Shown here: positions 25,901-34,398 of the stretch, piece after piece
Numbering within the stretch: the first letter of the stretch is position 1
Layout of the letters: each line of letters begins with the position of its first letter
Assembly: GCF_023228785.1 (NCBI RefSeq)
Contig: NZ_JALOAN010000009.1
Coordinates: 8,078 to 72,077, forward strand
Direction of reading: 5' to 3'
Origin: Sulfurimonas sp.
GTDB taxonomy: Bacteria > Campylobacterota > Campylobacteria > Campylobacterales > Sulfurimonadaceae
DNA: 64,000 nucleotides
Translations under genes and position numbers: made by a program
Notes under the pieces: model-generated
What the model was told of the DNA's origin: nothing
Database searches by the model: none
The model's input: the letters and a program-made list of their open reading frames with translations, nothing else

Positions 25901-26559
25901 TTGAGTAGTTTGTATCCAACGCCACGAACTGACTCTATAAGAGTTTTATCGCCTAATTTATTTCTGATTCTACCCACCATTACATCTATACTTTTGTTTG
26001 ATGAGTCTTCATTGATTGCATTTACATTATGTATGAGATCTTCTCTTGATACTACAAGTCCTTGCTTTGCTATCATATATGCAAGGATTCCAAACTCTGC
26101 GTTTGTTAGATCTATGTTTCTGCCTTTATAAGTTATCATCATAGAAGAGAGATCACATCTAAAATCACTCTTTGATTCTTCTTTTGCTTCTGATTTTGCA
26201 GCATATCTTCTTAAAACTGAGTGGATTCTAGCTTCAAGTTCTCTTGGATCATATGGTTTTGGTAAGTAATCATCCGCACCAAGTTCTAGAGCTTTTACCT
26301 TATCTGTAACATCACTTCTAGCTGATGAAATAATGATAGGAATATCTTGTCTCTCACGAATCGCCTCACAAACCTCAAGTCCATCCATGCCAGGAAGAGT
26401 AAGATCTAGTATAACTAAGTCAAACTTCTCTAACTTTAGTATGCTAACTGCTTTAAATGGGTCATCTTCTGTAATAACCTCAAAATCAAACTGCTCTAGA
26501 TATTCAGTTAAAATCTCTGCTAATTCTAAGTCGTCTTCAATCATTAATATTTTTTTCAT
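25897..26559 (-). CDS. OmpR-family response regulator, ArsR-like
   Basis: The 220-aa protein has a receiver domain with the acidic pocket MIEDDLE, the phospho-acceptor Asp in LVILDLTLPGMDG (~52) and the conserved Lys in DYLPKPYDP (~100). The C-terminal winged helix (~130-218) has the recognition-helix region SSNKSIDVMVGRIRNKLGD. It pairs with the kinase downstream. The closest well-known pair is HP0166/HP0165 (ArsRS); this is a family-level call. mltF as a third operon member points to an envelope-stress role by inference. Confidence 0.9.
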   Translation of the reverse strand: MKKILMIEDDLELAEILTEYLEQFDFEVITEDDPFKAVSILKLEKFDLVILDLTLPGMDGLEVCEAIRERQDIPIIISSARSDVTDKVKALELGADDYLPKPYDPRELEARIHSVLRRYAAKSEAKEESKSDFRCDLSSMMITYKGRNIDLTNAEFGILAYMIAKQGLVVSREDLIHNVNAINEDSSNKSIDVMVGRIRNKLGDKTLIESVRGVGYKLLK

Positions 26560-26593
26560 GGTGCAATTTTATCCTATTTAAACTAATGAATCA

Positions 26594-28732
26594 TTACGAG
26601 AACAATAAAGCGACATTATACGCTACAAATGCTAGTGAATAAGCTAGTACTGAAGTAAAAGCAAAAAGATAAAAGAAGTACTTTATCCCACCAGCTTCGC
26701 GAGTAAAGACTATAGAAGCCGCCAAACATGGAAGATATATCATGATAACAACTATAAAGGCAACTGCGGATGCAAAAGATATGTTTTTGCTTATGGCGTT
26801 TACTAAGGTGCTACTCTCTTCATCTACCTCATCGCCTAGTGCATAAAGAACTCCCAAAGTTGAAACTACTACTTCTTTAGCAGCAAGACCGGTTTGAAGT
26901 GCAACGCTCATTCTCCAGTCAAAACCAAGAGGTGCAAAAAGAGGCTCAGAAAACTTTCCTATTGTTCCCAAATAACTCTGTTCTAAATGCTTAACTCCAA
27001 GTTCATTTGTTAGCTCATTTTTCTTCTCTTGCGTAGAAGCAAGCTCTATCTTAGAGGAAAACTCTTTTTCGAGTTCTAAGTTATGCGGATAGTTACTTAA
27101 AAACCAAATAAGCATAGATGCAGCTGCTATAAAAGTACCTGCTTTTTTAAGATACATCATAGTCTTTGTTAAAACCGTATGCCATATAAGTTTAACTGAT
27201 GGAAGTCTATACTTTGGCATCTCCATAACAAAGGGTTCATCAGCCCCTTTAAATGCAGTTAGTTTTAAAATCTTTGCAGCTATTAATCCAATAAACGCAC
27301 CACCAATATAGATAGCAAATAAAACATTTCCAGCCATCTCAGCTGAGAAAAATGCACCTGCAAACAGAACATAAACAGGAAGCCTAGCTCCACAACTCAT
27401 AAAACCTATGATAAAAAGAGTTAAAAGTCTATCTCTATCATTTTTAAGTATCCTAGCACTCATATAAGCAGGGATAGAACATCCAAAACCAGTAACTAGA
27501 GGGATAAAAGATTGCCCATGAAGTCCAAACTTATGAAAAAATCCATCTAGTAAAAAAGCGACTCTTGACATATAACCTGTACTCTCTAAGAGCGCGATCC
27601 CGATAAAGAGTATGATGATATTTGGAACAAATAAAACAACAGCACCCACACCAGCTATAACACCATCTACTATAAGTGAGCGAATATCTTCATTTGCTAT
27701 AGTTGCGCCTATGGTATCACCAAGCCATCCAAAAAAGGCTTCTATCCACTCCATAGGAATAGATCCTATTTCAAAAGTAAGCTGAAAAAGCCCCCACATA
27801 AAAAACAGAAATATTGGGATACCAAAGAATGGATGAATTAAGATATTATCTATCTTTTGGGTAATGGTTTCTTTCTCTTGAACTGTTGATGCTTTTACAA
27901 CTTCTGTGATGATACCTTTGTTAAAAGCAGCATATTCTTCTGCAAAAGCTTCTTTAATATCATCACTATCATGATGTAATTCTATATGTTTTGTTGCATC
28001 TATAAGGATTGGCTGAAGTTCTGTCCAGATTGGATCATCATGAAGTCTTGCATAAGTTTTTTTATTATTTTTTAAAAGATTTATAGCTATGTTTCTATAT
28101 GAGTTTGGAGCCTCGTGTTTATGCTTTTGTAAGTAAGCAACTATCTTTGAGATCTCTTCTTCAACCGCTTCACTAAAGATAAGTTTTGATTCTTGTTTGG
28201 CTTGTGATCCAACTTTTACAATTGCATCCAAAAGATCTTCTATACCCTCTTTTGTAACTGCGGAAGTCTTTATACAAGGGATGCCAAGAAGTTCAGACAT
28301 ATAGACTTCATCTATTTCTATACCCTCTTTTTTAGCTTCATCACTCATGTTTAGTGCTATAACTATATCTTTATTCATACTCATAAGCTCAGAAGTGAGT
28401 TGCAGGTTTTTCTCTAAGTTTGTAGAGTCTACTACATTTATAATAAGGTCATATCCACCACCACTAAGGTATTTATGAGTGACCCTTTCTTCTATAGAGT
28501 AGTCAGTAAATGCGTAAGTTCCAGGTAGATCAACCACTGTAAAGTGATAACCTTTATAATCAAACAAAACTTCAGTTTTATCTACTGTAACGCCAGAGAA
28601 ATTTCCCACATGAAGATGTGCATTTGATACAGAGTTTATAAGCATACTCTTACCAACATTTGGTTGCCCTACAAGTGCTACTTTAATGTGATTTGCTATT
28701 ACTGGACAAGCATTTCCTTCTTCCTTAATCAT
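26594..28732 (-). CDS. feoB: Ferrous iron transporter FeoB
   Basis: The 712-aa protein has an N-terminal G domain (G1 GQPNVGKS ~22-29, G2 region HVGNFSGVTVDKTEV, G3 DLPGTY, G4 NMSD), a helical regulatory domain, and about eight membrane helices. The gate motifs GFGCSIPAYMSARI and FMSCGARLPVYVLF carry the conserved cysteines proposed to line the iron path. FeoB imports Fe2+. The start overlaps the feoA stop by 4 bases. A Fur-like box precedes the operon. Confidence 0.96.
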   Translation of the reverse strand: MIKEEGNACPVIANHIKVALVGQPNVGKSMLINSVSNAHLHVGNFSGVTVDKTEVLFDYKGYHFTVVDLPGTYAFTDYSIEERVTHKYLSGGGYDLIINVVDSTNLEKNLQLTSELMSMNKDIVIALNMSDEAKKEGIEIDEVYMSELLGIPCIKTSAVTKEGIEDLLDAIVKVGSQAKQESKLIFSEAVEEEISKIVAYLQKHKHEAPNSYRNIAINLLKNNKKTYARLHDDPIWTELQPILIDATKHIELHHDSDDIKEAFAEEYAAFNKGIITEVVKASTVQEKETITQKIDNILIHPFFGIPIFLFFMWGLFQLTFEIGSIPMEWIEAFFGWLGDTIGATIANEDIRSLIVDGVIAGVGAVVLFVPNIIILFIGIALLESTGYMSRVAFLLDGFFHKFGLHGQSFIPLVTGFGCSIPAYMSARILKNDRDRLLTLFIIGFMSCGARLPVYVLFAGAFFSAEMAGNVLFAIYIGGAFIGLIAAKILKLTAFKGADEPFVMEMPKYRLPSVKLIWHTVLTKTMMYLKKAGTFIAAASMLIWFLSNYPHNLELEKEFSSKIELASTQEKKNELTNELGVKHLEQSYLGTIGKFSEPLFAPLGFDWRMSVALQTGLAAKEVVVSTLGVLYALGDEVDEESSTLVNAISKNISFASAVAFIVVIMIYLPCLAASIVFTREAGGIKYFFYLFAFTSVLAYSLAFVAYNVALLFS

Positions 28733-28956
28733 AGTGCTTTTACCTCTATAAGTTCGGCTTCTTGTCCTCTTAGAGCTAATGTCATTTTTCCAACCTTTAC
28801 TACTATAGTAGATTTGCCAGGTGCAGACTCTATCATCTCAATAATAGCTTCTTTCATGATCCCTAAAGATATAAATCGTTGTTTTAAATCTTTTGGAGCA
28901 TGAAGCTTTAAAACTCTAACTTTTTGGTTTTTTTGGCAATCTTTTAATGTTTTCAT
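28729..28956 (-). CDS. feoA: FeoA-family protein
   Basis: The 75-aa protein has the SH3-like FeoA pattern (LKLHAPKDLKQRFISLGIMK at ~17-36, MTLALRGQEAELIEV near the C-terminus). FeoA supports FeoB function in the cytoplasm. It is translated first, with coupling to feoB by the 4-base overlap. Confidence 0.92.
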   Translation of the reverse strand: MKTLKDCQKNQKVRVLKLHAPKDLKQRFISLGIMKEAIIEMIESAPGKSTIVVKVGKMTLALRGQEAELIEVKAL

Positions 28957-29020
28957 ACATAATCTTATTTTAAATTTTCTATTGTCGTAAGGATAGTCTT
29001 ATTTAATTTAAAAGCATCTT

Positions 29021-29039
29021 AATAATGATAAATGTTATC
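29021..29039. promoter_or_regulatory. Fur-like box upstream of feoAB
   Basis: The 19 bases match the classic GATAATGATAATCATTATC Fur box at 15 positions by my count. The site is 65 bases before the feoA start, so iron-dependent repression of feoAB is likely. It also lies before pssA, but that gene's own -10 is 60 bases further on. Confidence 0.6.
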
Positions 29040-29097
29040 AATAAAGCCTTGTGCTTTTTTATAGGCAAAACAATTTGATTAAAAGTATTTTAAGAGA

Positions 29098-29103
29098 TAT
29101 AAT
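29098..29103 (+). promoter_or_regulatory. -10 promoter element for pssA
   Basis: TATAAT in AGAGATATAATTACACC lies 29 bases before ATG 29132. Because it is downstream of the earlier in-frame ATG at 29051, it supports the later start. Confidence 0.6.
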
Positions 29104-29131
29104 TACACCAAAATTTAGCTCAAGGCTTTTT

Positions 29132-29689
29132 ATGAAATTTCTCTACAACCCAGGTTCTCACTTCAACCTTGCAAACCTTTTTACCTTTGTAAATATCACT
29201 GCCGGTCTTCTTGCTACTTACTTTATCACTCAAAACAATTTTGTTTTAGCCATCATTTTAGCATGGATTGGCGGTGCTTTTGATATTTTTGATGGCAAGA
29301 TCGCAAGAAAGTTTAAACTCTCAAATGAGTTTGGAGTGCAGTTAGATAGCTTTGCAGACTTTTTAACCTTTGTACTTGTTCCTGTCTTTTTGATTTTTCA
29401 AGCTGTTTATGCAACTTCACTCTCAGGATTTTCACTTCTTGTTGCTTCAGTTATAAGCATCTACTATGTAATAAGCGGTCTAAGACGACTAGTGCACTTT
29501 AACCTACACACAGATGCAGGCGAGGTAAGCAAGTATTTTACAGGCGTGCCAACTCCACTAGGTGCGATTTTTTTATGGTTGGCATATTTAACTCATGCTT
29601 ATGATATTTTACCAACTATGGTTGTAGTGGTTTTGATGGCGATTGTGGGGTGGAGTTTAAATTCTACTATAAAAGTTAGACATCCGTAA
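29132..29689 (+). CDS. pssA: CDP-diacylglycerol-serine O-phosphatidyltransferase
   Basis: Starting at MKFLYNPGS, the 185-aa membrane protein carries the CDP-alcohol phosphotransferase signature DGxxAR(8)GxxxDxxxD as DGKIARKF...GVQLDSFAD (~48-70). It then has several helices and the PssA-type GLRRLVHFN and GVPTPLGAIFLW segments. It makes phosphatidylserine, the precursor of phosphatidylethanolamine. An upstream ATG at 29051 would add 27 residues but precedes the promoter, so I reject it. The gene is a single unit followed by repeats. Confidence 0.9.
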   Translation: MKFLYNPGSHFNLANLFTFVNITAGLLATYFITQNNFVLAIILAWIGGAFDIFDGKIARKFKLSNEFGVQLDSFADFLTFVLVPVFLIFQAVYATSLSGFSLLVASVISIYYVISGLRRLVHFNLHTDAGEVSKYFTGVPTPLGAIFLWLAYLTHAYDILPTMVVVVLMAIVGWSLNSTIKVRHP

Positions 29690-29703
29690 AAATTGGCAAG
29701 TTT

Positions 29704-29732
29704 TTCGGAAGTGGAACTTCTAGGAAGGCTAA
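29704..29732. repeat. TTCGGAA...CTAGGAA repeat
   Basis: The segment TTCGGAAGTGGAAC continuing TTCTAGGAAGGCTAA matches 54283-54311 over 29 bases with a few substitutions. It directly joins the TGCTCCGCG element, suggesting composite repeats. Confidence 0.55.
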
Positions 29733-29736
29733 TCCG

Positions 29737-29893
29737 TCTCTCGTTCCCATGCTCCGCGTCTCTCTCTCGTCCCCATGCTCCGCGTGGGAATGCATATCAC
29801 TTGCCACTCTCTCGTTTCCATGCTCCGCGTGGGAGTTTATATAAATACTAAACCCAAATATATATGAATTCCCACGCAGAGCGTGGGAACTAG
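29737..29893. repeat. Cluster of TGCTCCGCG-loop palindromes
   Basis: Three direct copies (29737-29760, 29761-29792, 29808-29836) and one inverted copy (29866-29891) of a hairpin whose arms are TTCCCA/TGGGAA around TGCTCCGCG, each preceded by CTCTCG and often followed by ATGCATATCAC. It occupies the space between pssA and the convergent DoxX gene. There is no coding sense. Confidence 0.8.
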
Positions 29894-29910
29894 CTAAAAA
29901 GTCCTCAAAA

Positions 29911-30300
29911 TTACTTAGAGTTTAAAGAATACCTACCAGATCCGAGAAAAAACACACCTAGAGATAAAACAAGATATAAAAATGGAAGCTCCATCACAGG
30001 TGCTCCGTGTTTTCCTAGGGCTAAAAAAGCTCCGCCATAAGCTAAAAATATAGCAAAAATCATTGTAAAAGCCACCCCAACAGATGCTACCCTTGCATAA
30101 AGCCCTAAGATTATAAATATAGGTAGTATTACCTCACCTACATAGACTCCATAGGCGAAAAACTCTGGTAATCCTGCTTTTGTAACTAAGTGCTTAACTC
30201 CGCCTATTCCATTTCTAATCTTATCAACTCCGTGAAAGAGCATCATAATCCCAAGGCTCAGTCTTATAATGAGTTTTGCTACATCTATATTTTGAAACAT
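29911..30300 (-). CDS. DoxX-family membrane protein
   Basis: From MFQNIDVAKLIIRLSLG the 129-aa protein has four membrane helices and the DoxX pattern (MMLFHGVDKIRNG ~18-30, YGVYVGEVILPIFIILGLYAR ~49-69). DoxX proteins are small quinone-pathway or stress membrane proteins of mixed function; the substrate is unknown. An upstream ATG at 30342 lies inside the neighbouring gene, and AAAGGAAT just before 30300 supports the later start. The preceding gene ends one base upstream. Confidence 0.82.
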   Translation of the reverse strand: MFQNIDVAKLIIRLSLGIMMLFHGVDKIRNGIGGVKHLVTKAGLPEFFAYGVYVGEVILPIFIILGLYARVASVGVAFTMIFAIFLAYGGAFLALGKHGAPVMELPFLYLVLSLGVFFLGSGRYSLNSK

Positions 30301-30301
30301 T

Positions 30302-30496
30302 TTATTCCTTTTTCTCTTTTTTAAATCTACAAGTTCCAACACTAATTATTTTGCCGTTTTTTATAGACTCTTTAACATACAAAAGCGTACCTTGTGGATC
30401 TGCATCTCCGATCTCTTCTTCTATGATGCGAAGCAGATCTTTCTCATTTGTTGTTGTCCATGTTTTTTCATAGTTATATTGTGTTTGTATATTCAT
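30302..30496 (-). CDS. Small hypothetical protein upstream of DoxX gene
   Basis: I do not recognise this 64-aa protein. It is soluble and charged, with an N-terminal TQYNYEKTWTTTNEKDLLR, an acidic helix (~22-33) and a lysine-rich tail. It is translated immediately before the DoxX gene, the stop codon being one base from the DoxX start, so the two are coexpressed. The start at 30496 lies 46 bases from the divergent regulator gene. Confidence 0.6.
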   Translation of the reverse strand: MNIQTQYNYEKTWTTTNEKDLLRIIEEEIGDADPQGTLLYVKESIKNGKIISVGTCRFKKEKKE

Positions 30497-30502
30497 AAGT
30501 AG

Positions 30503-30508
30503 TATAAT
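30503..30508 (+). promoter_or_regulatory. -10 promoter element for the orphan regulator
   Basis: TATAAT in AGTAGTATAATAGCC lies 35 bases before ATG 30543, in the short interval between divergent genes. Confidence 0.5.
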
Positions 30509-30542
30509 AGCCTAAAATCTATTTATCGCACAAAGGCTTTGA

Positions 30543-31229
30543 ATGAAAAATATGCTAAAAAACTTCACTATTTTGTATGTAGAAGATGATGAGATGGTAA
30601 GAGCTAGTGCGGTTGAGTATCTTAGCCGCGAGGCAAAAGAGGTTTTAGAAGCAAAAGATGGTAAAGATGCTATAAAAGTTTGGAGAGAACACAAGCCCGA
30701 TATCATCATCTCAGACATTAGCATGCCACGACTAAACGGCATCGATATGGCGAGCTACATTAGATCTCACGACAAAGATGTTCAAATCATCATAGCAACT
30801 GCCCATTCAGACACAGAGTACTTACTAAGGGCAGTAGAACTTCAACTTGTAAAGTACATCATAAAGCCCATAACAAAAGAAAAACTCATAGTTGCATTAG
30901 AGAGATCTATAGAACTCATAAATGATAAAAGCAAGTTTAGCTTAGCACTCTCAAAAAATACAAAATACAACGCTTTTGAAAAAGTGATCTACGAGGATGA
31001 TAAAGAGGTAAAACTAACAAAAAATGAAACTCTTTTTTTAGATCTCTTAGCACATCACCACACTAGAGTTGTAAAATATGAAGAGATAGAGAGTGCCATC
31101 TGGCCATACGATGGAATGAGCCAAGATGCCATTCGCTCTCTTGTAAGGGGGCTTAGAAAAAAAGTACCTCACAACTCCATAGAAAACGTCTCGGGAAGTG
31201 GTTATAAACTTCACATCTACAGTAAATAA
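30543..31229 (+). CDS. Orphan OmpR-family response regulator
   Basis: The 228-aa protein has a receiver domain (acidic pair in YVEDDEMVR ~13-21, phospho-acceptor in IIISDISMPRLNG ~55-67, Lys in YIIKPITKEKL) and a winged-helix output domain (~150-225, VKLTKNETLFLDLL, YEEIESAIWPY, VSGSGYKLH). No kinase gene is adjacent; the nearest kinases are at 24626 and 37012. The target is unknown. The neighbouring DoxX operon diverges from it and the RND operon converges, so control of either is possible but not shown. Confidence 0.88.
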   Translation: MKNMLKNFTILYVEDDEMVRASAVEYLSREAKEVLEAKDGKDAIKVWREHKPDIIISDISMPRLNGIDMASYIRSHDKDVQIIIATAHSDTEYLLRAVELQLVKYIIKPITKEKLIVALERSIELINDKSKFSLALSKNTKYNAFEKVIYEDDKEVKLTKNETLFLDLLAHHHTRVVKYEEIESAIWPYDGMSQDAIRSLVRGLRKKVPHNSIENVSGSGYKLHIYSK

Positions 31230-31240
31230 ATTTGTCTTAA

Positions 31241-31323
31241 CTAGTTCCAATGCTCCGCGTTGGAACTCGTATATATTCTTGAGTCTTACACATATATAGG
31301 CTCCCATGCGGAGCATGGGAGCC
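31241..31323. repeat. Two TGCTCCGCG/GGAGCATG palindromes
   Basis: The first hairpin (31244-31266) has arms GTTCCAA/TTGGAAC around TGCTCCGCG; the second (31299-31323) has 11-bp arms GGCTCCCATGC/GCATGGGAGCC around GGA. Compared with 29737-29893, the CCCA/TGGG stem has become CCAA/TTGG with the loop unchanged, a compensating change. It separates convergent genes and may be a terminator for both. Confidence 0.8.
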
Positions 31324-31332
31324 AGAGAAATC

Positions 31333-34300
31333 CTATCCTCTCTTTGCTACAAACTTATGATACAAAATCGGTAAAAGAACTAGAGTTAAAAAGGTTGATG
31401 AGACTAAACCGTTTATGATAACTATAGCTAGAGGTTTTTGTATCTCAGATCCTGGTCCCGTTGCAAAAAGCATCGGTATAAGAGCTAGAGCTGCGATAGA
31501 TGCTGTCATTAAAACTGGTCTAAGTCTTCTTAGTGCTCCTTGAATGACTAACTCTTTAGAATCCTCTATAGTCCCTTTAAGTTTGTTGAAATACTCCAAC
31601 ATCACAACCCCATTTAAGACCGCGATTCCCATAAGTGCAATAAAGCCAACACTAGCTGGCACACTCATATATTCACCTGTATAATAAAGCCCAAAGACTC
31701 CGCCAATAAGTGCAAATGGTATATTTAAGAGTATTAAAAATGCTTGCAGAGATGACTTGAATGTCAGAAGAAGCAAGATAAAAACCATAACAATACTTAG
31801 AGGCACTATGATAGATAGTCTCTTAGATGCTCTTTGTTGGTTTTGATATTCACCCGCATACTCTATAAAATAACCTTGTGGAAGTTCAAGCTTTTCATCT
31901 ACCATAGAGCTAAGTTCATCCACAAAACCAACTAGATCTCGCCCTACTACATTGGTTTGTACAAGAGACTTTCTCATGGAGTTTTCATGATCGATCTGTA
32001 CTGGACCTTGTGTCATTTTAAACTCGACTAGCTCATTTATCTCAATACTCTCTCCACTAGGCAGTACATATTGCAGATTTCTATTTTTGCTCATACTTGT
32101 TTGAAGAGTTTTATCTCCCTTTATCATCAAAGGAATGCGTCTTAGATCTTCTTGAACTATCCCCACTTCAATCCCATCAACACTAGCCTTTAAGTAGTTT
32201 GAGAGTTCATCTTTGTTTACACCATGTCTAGCCATCGCTTCATCTCTATAATCAAGCTCCCAGTAAGCGACTCCCTCGTTTGCTTTTTTGTAAACATCGC
32301 TACTTCCCTCTATGGACTCAGCAATAACAGCTACTTCTTTTGCTATCTCTTCAAGTTTTTCGGTATCGCCTCCATAGATATTTACAACTATATCTCCACG
32401 AGATCCACTTAGCATCTCAGACACTCGCATAGCAATAGGTTGTGTAAAACTATACTCAATCCCCACAAACTCATCTAAGACTCTTCTAAACTCATCAAGT
32501 AGCCACTCATTTGACGCTACTCTCCACTCAGCCTTTGGTTTTAAAACCAAAAATGTATCTGTATCGTTTAAGCCCATTGGATCTAGCCCTATCTCATCAC
32601 TTCCACCACGAGCTACTATAGATAGTATCTCTGGAACTTCTCGCATTAGAGCTGTTTGGATCTTAAGATCTATATCACGACTTGCTTCAAGTGATATAGA
32701 TGGATTTTTCTCTATTCCAATGATCACATTTCCCTCATCAAGTGTTGGCATAAATGTCTTTCCCACTCCGAGATATGCAACAACTGCAACTATCCATAAA
32801 ACTCCTACTATAGCAAAGATGCTCTTTTGATGAGAGAGTGAAAATCTTAGGATCTTCTCATACCACTTCTCTAAAAACACCATCAAAGCCACTTGTTTGC
32901 CAGACTCTTTTTTTAGTACATAAAAGCTTACAACTGGTATAAAAGTAAGTGCTAAAATCAGTGAAGAAGTTAGTGCAAAAACGATGCTTAGAGCGACTGG
33001 AACAAAGAGTTTACCTTCCAATCCCTCTAACGTTAAAAGTGGTAAAAAAACTATTATTATGATGAGTATCCCAGTAAAAACTGGAGTTGCAACCTCTTTT
33101 GCAGAGATCAAAACCACACTTAGTTTTGACTCATCTTTGTACTTCTCATCTTGCAGGTGTTCTGCAATGTTTTCAACCATCACAACCCCAGCATCTACGA
33201 GCATTCCAATGGCAATTGCAAGCCCTCCAAGACTCATAAGGTTTGCACTGATCCCAAAGTAACTCATGGCAACAAAGGTCATCATAGCGGCAAATGGCAA
33301 GATAACCGCCACACTAAAAGCAGAGGCAAAACTTCCTAAAAAAAGGTACAAAACTATCATGATAAGCGCCATAGCTTCAAGCAGTGCTTTTGTAACTGTA
33401 TTTATCGCTTTTGAGACTAGATCTGAGCGGTCATAAAAGATATTTATAGTTGTGCCTTTTGGCAGATCTTTTTCTATATTTTTAAGCTCATCTTTTACTC
33501 TCTTTAAAACTCCCGAAGTATCAACGCCTTTTCTTGAGAGGATTAAGCCTTGAACTGCTTCTTCTTTTCCATCTTTTGTGACAAAACCGCCTCTGGTAAG
33601 AGATCCAATCCTAACCTCAGCAATATCAGAGACTCGAATATCTCTAGCATCTATATTTTTGATGATGAGTCTTGAGATATCTCCAAGGTTTTTTAGTCTT
33701 CCCTCAGTCCTTATAAAGAGACTCTGCTCACCTATAGAGAGTCTTCCAACTCCCTCATTTTTGTTGTTTGCTCTTATTGCACTCTCTAGATCTCCCATTG
33801 TGATCTTGTGAAGTTTCATCTTAGCAAAATAAGGGACTATCTCATAAGTCTTAACATATCCGCCCAGAGCATTTGTATCTGCCACTCCATCAATAGAGCG
33901 GATTTTTTTGTTTATGACCCAGTCAAGAAGTGTCCGCTTCTCCATGAGATCTAGTGTATCAGACTCTATAGTAAACATCAAAACTTCACCAAGCGGTGTA
34001 GTGATGGGAGCGAGTCCACCTGTAACATTCTCAGGAAGCAGATCTTTTACTTCGCTGAGTCTTTGTGCTACTTGCTGTCTCGCCCAGTAGATATCAACCC
34101 CATCTTCAAAGTCAATAGTTATGTCACAAAGTCCATACTTTGCAAGTGAGCGAACTATCATCTGATTTGGTATGCTTTGTAAGTTTTGCTCCACTGGAAT
34201 CATCACACGAGACTCCATCTCAGCTGGTGTCATGCCAGATGATTTTAATATGATCTTCACCTGAGTTGGAGCTACATCAGGATAGGCATCTACTGGTAGT

Positions 34301-34398
34301 TTTAGCATCGAAGATGCTCCAAAAAACAAAACTCCAAATGCAACTAATACAACTAAAAACCTTTGCGAAAGTGCAAAACTAATGAGTCGTTCACTCAC
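31333..34398 (-). CDS. Heavy-metal efflux RND transporter (CusA/CzcA family)
   Basis: The protein of about 1021 aa has twelve membrane helices in two sets, two large periplasmic loops, and HME-RND signatures: LPVDAYPDVAPTQVKI near the N-terminus, the helix-4 segment IAIGMLVDAGVVMVENI, and GIAVLNGVVMLEYF in the second half. It pumps metal ions from periplasm or cytosol using protons. Cu+/Ag+ versus divalent-ion specificity cannot be fixed by eye. An ATG at 34461 would overlap the adaptor gene by 71 bases. I prefer GTG 34398, preceded by TTGGAGTATCA, giving MSERLISFALSQRF, the usual family start, and an 8-base overlap. Confidence 0.9.
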   Translation of the reverse strand: MSERLISFALSQRFLVVLVAFGVLFFGASSMLKLPVDAYPDVAPTQVKIILKSSGMTPAEMESRVMIPVEQNLQSIPNQMIVRSLAKYGLCDITIDFEDGVDIYWARQQVAQRLSEVKDLLPENVTGGLAPITTPLGEVLMFTIESDTLDLMEKRTLLDWVINKKIRSIDGVADTNALGGYVKTYEIVPYFAKMKLHKITMGDLESAIRANNKNEGVGRLSIGEQSLFIRTEGRLKNLGDISRLIIKNIDARDIRVSDIAEVRIGSLTRGGFVTKDGKEEAVQGLILSRKGVDTSGVLKRVKDELKNIEKDLPKGTTINIFYDRSDLVSKAINTVTKALLEAMALIMIVLYLFLGSFASAFSVAVILPFAAMMTFVAMSYFGISANLMSLGGLAIAIGMLVDAGVVMVENIAEHLQDEKYKDESKLSVVLISAKEVATPVFTGILIIIIVFLPLLTLEGLEGKLFVPVALSIVFALTSSLILALTFIPVVSFYVLKKESGKQVALMVFLEKWYEKILRFSLSHQKSIFAIVGVLWIVAVVAYLGVGKTFMPTLDEGNVIIGIEKNPSISLEASRDIDLKIQTALMREVPEILSIVARGGSDEIGLDPMGLNDTDTFLVLKPKAEWRVASNEWLLDEFRRVLDEFVGIEYSFTQPIAMRVSEMLSGSRGDIVVNIYGGDTEKLEEIAKEVAVIAESIEGSSDVYKKANEGVAYWELDYRDEAMARHGVNKDELSNYLKASVDGIEVGIVQEDLRRIPLMIKGDKTLQTSMSKNRNLQYVLPSGESIEINELVEFKMTQGPVQIDHENSMRKSLVQTNVVGRDLVGFVDELSSMVDEKLELPQGYFIEYAGEYQNQQRASKRLSIIVPLSIVMVFILLLLTFKSSLQAFLILLNIPFALIGGVFGLYYTGEYMSVPASVGFIALMGIAVLNGVVMLEYFNKLKGTIEDSKELVIQGALRRLRPVLMTASIAALALIPMLFATGPGSEIQKPLAIVIINGLVSSTFLTLVLLPILYHKFVAKRG

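Noticed and set aside
29051..29131. Upstream ATG for pssA
   Set aside because: The probable -10 box at 29098-29103 lies downstream of it, and the added residues do not match the family.
30512..30742. Minus-strand frame of 76 codons opposite the orphan regulator
   Set aside because: It is the antisense shadow of a clear response-regulator gene.
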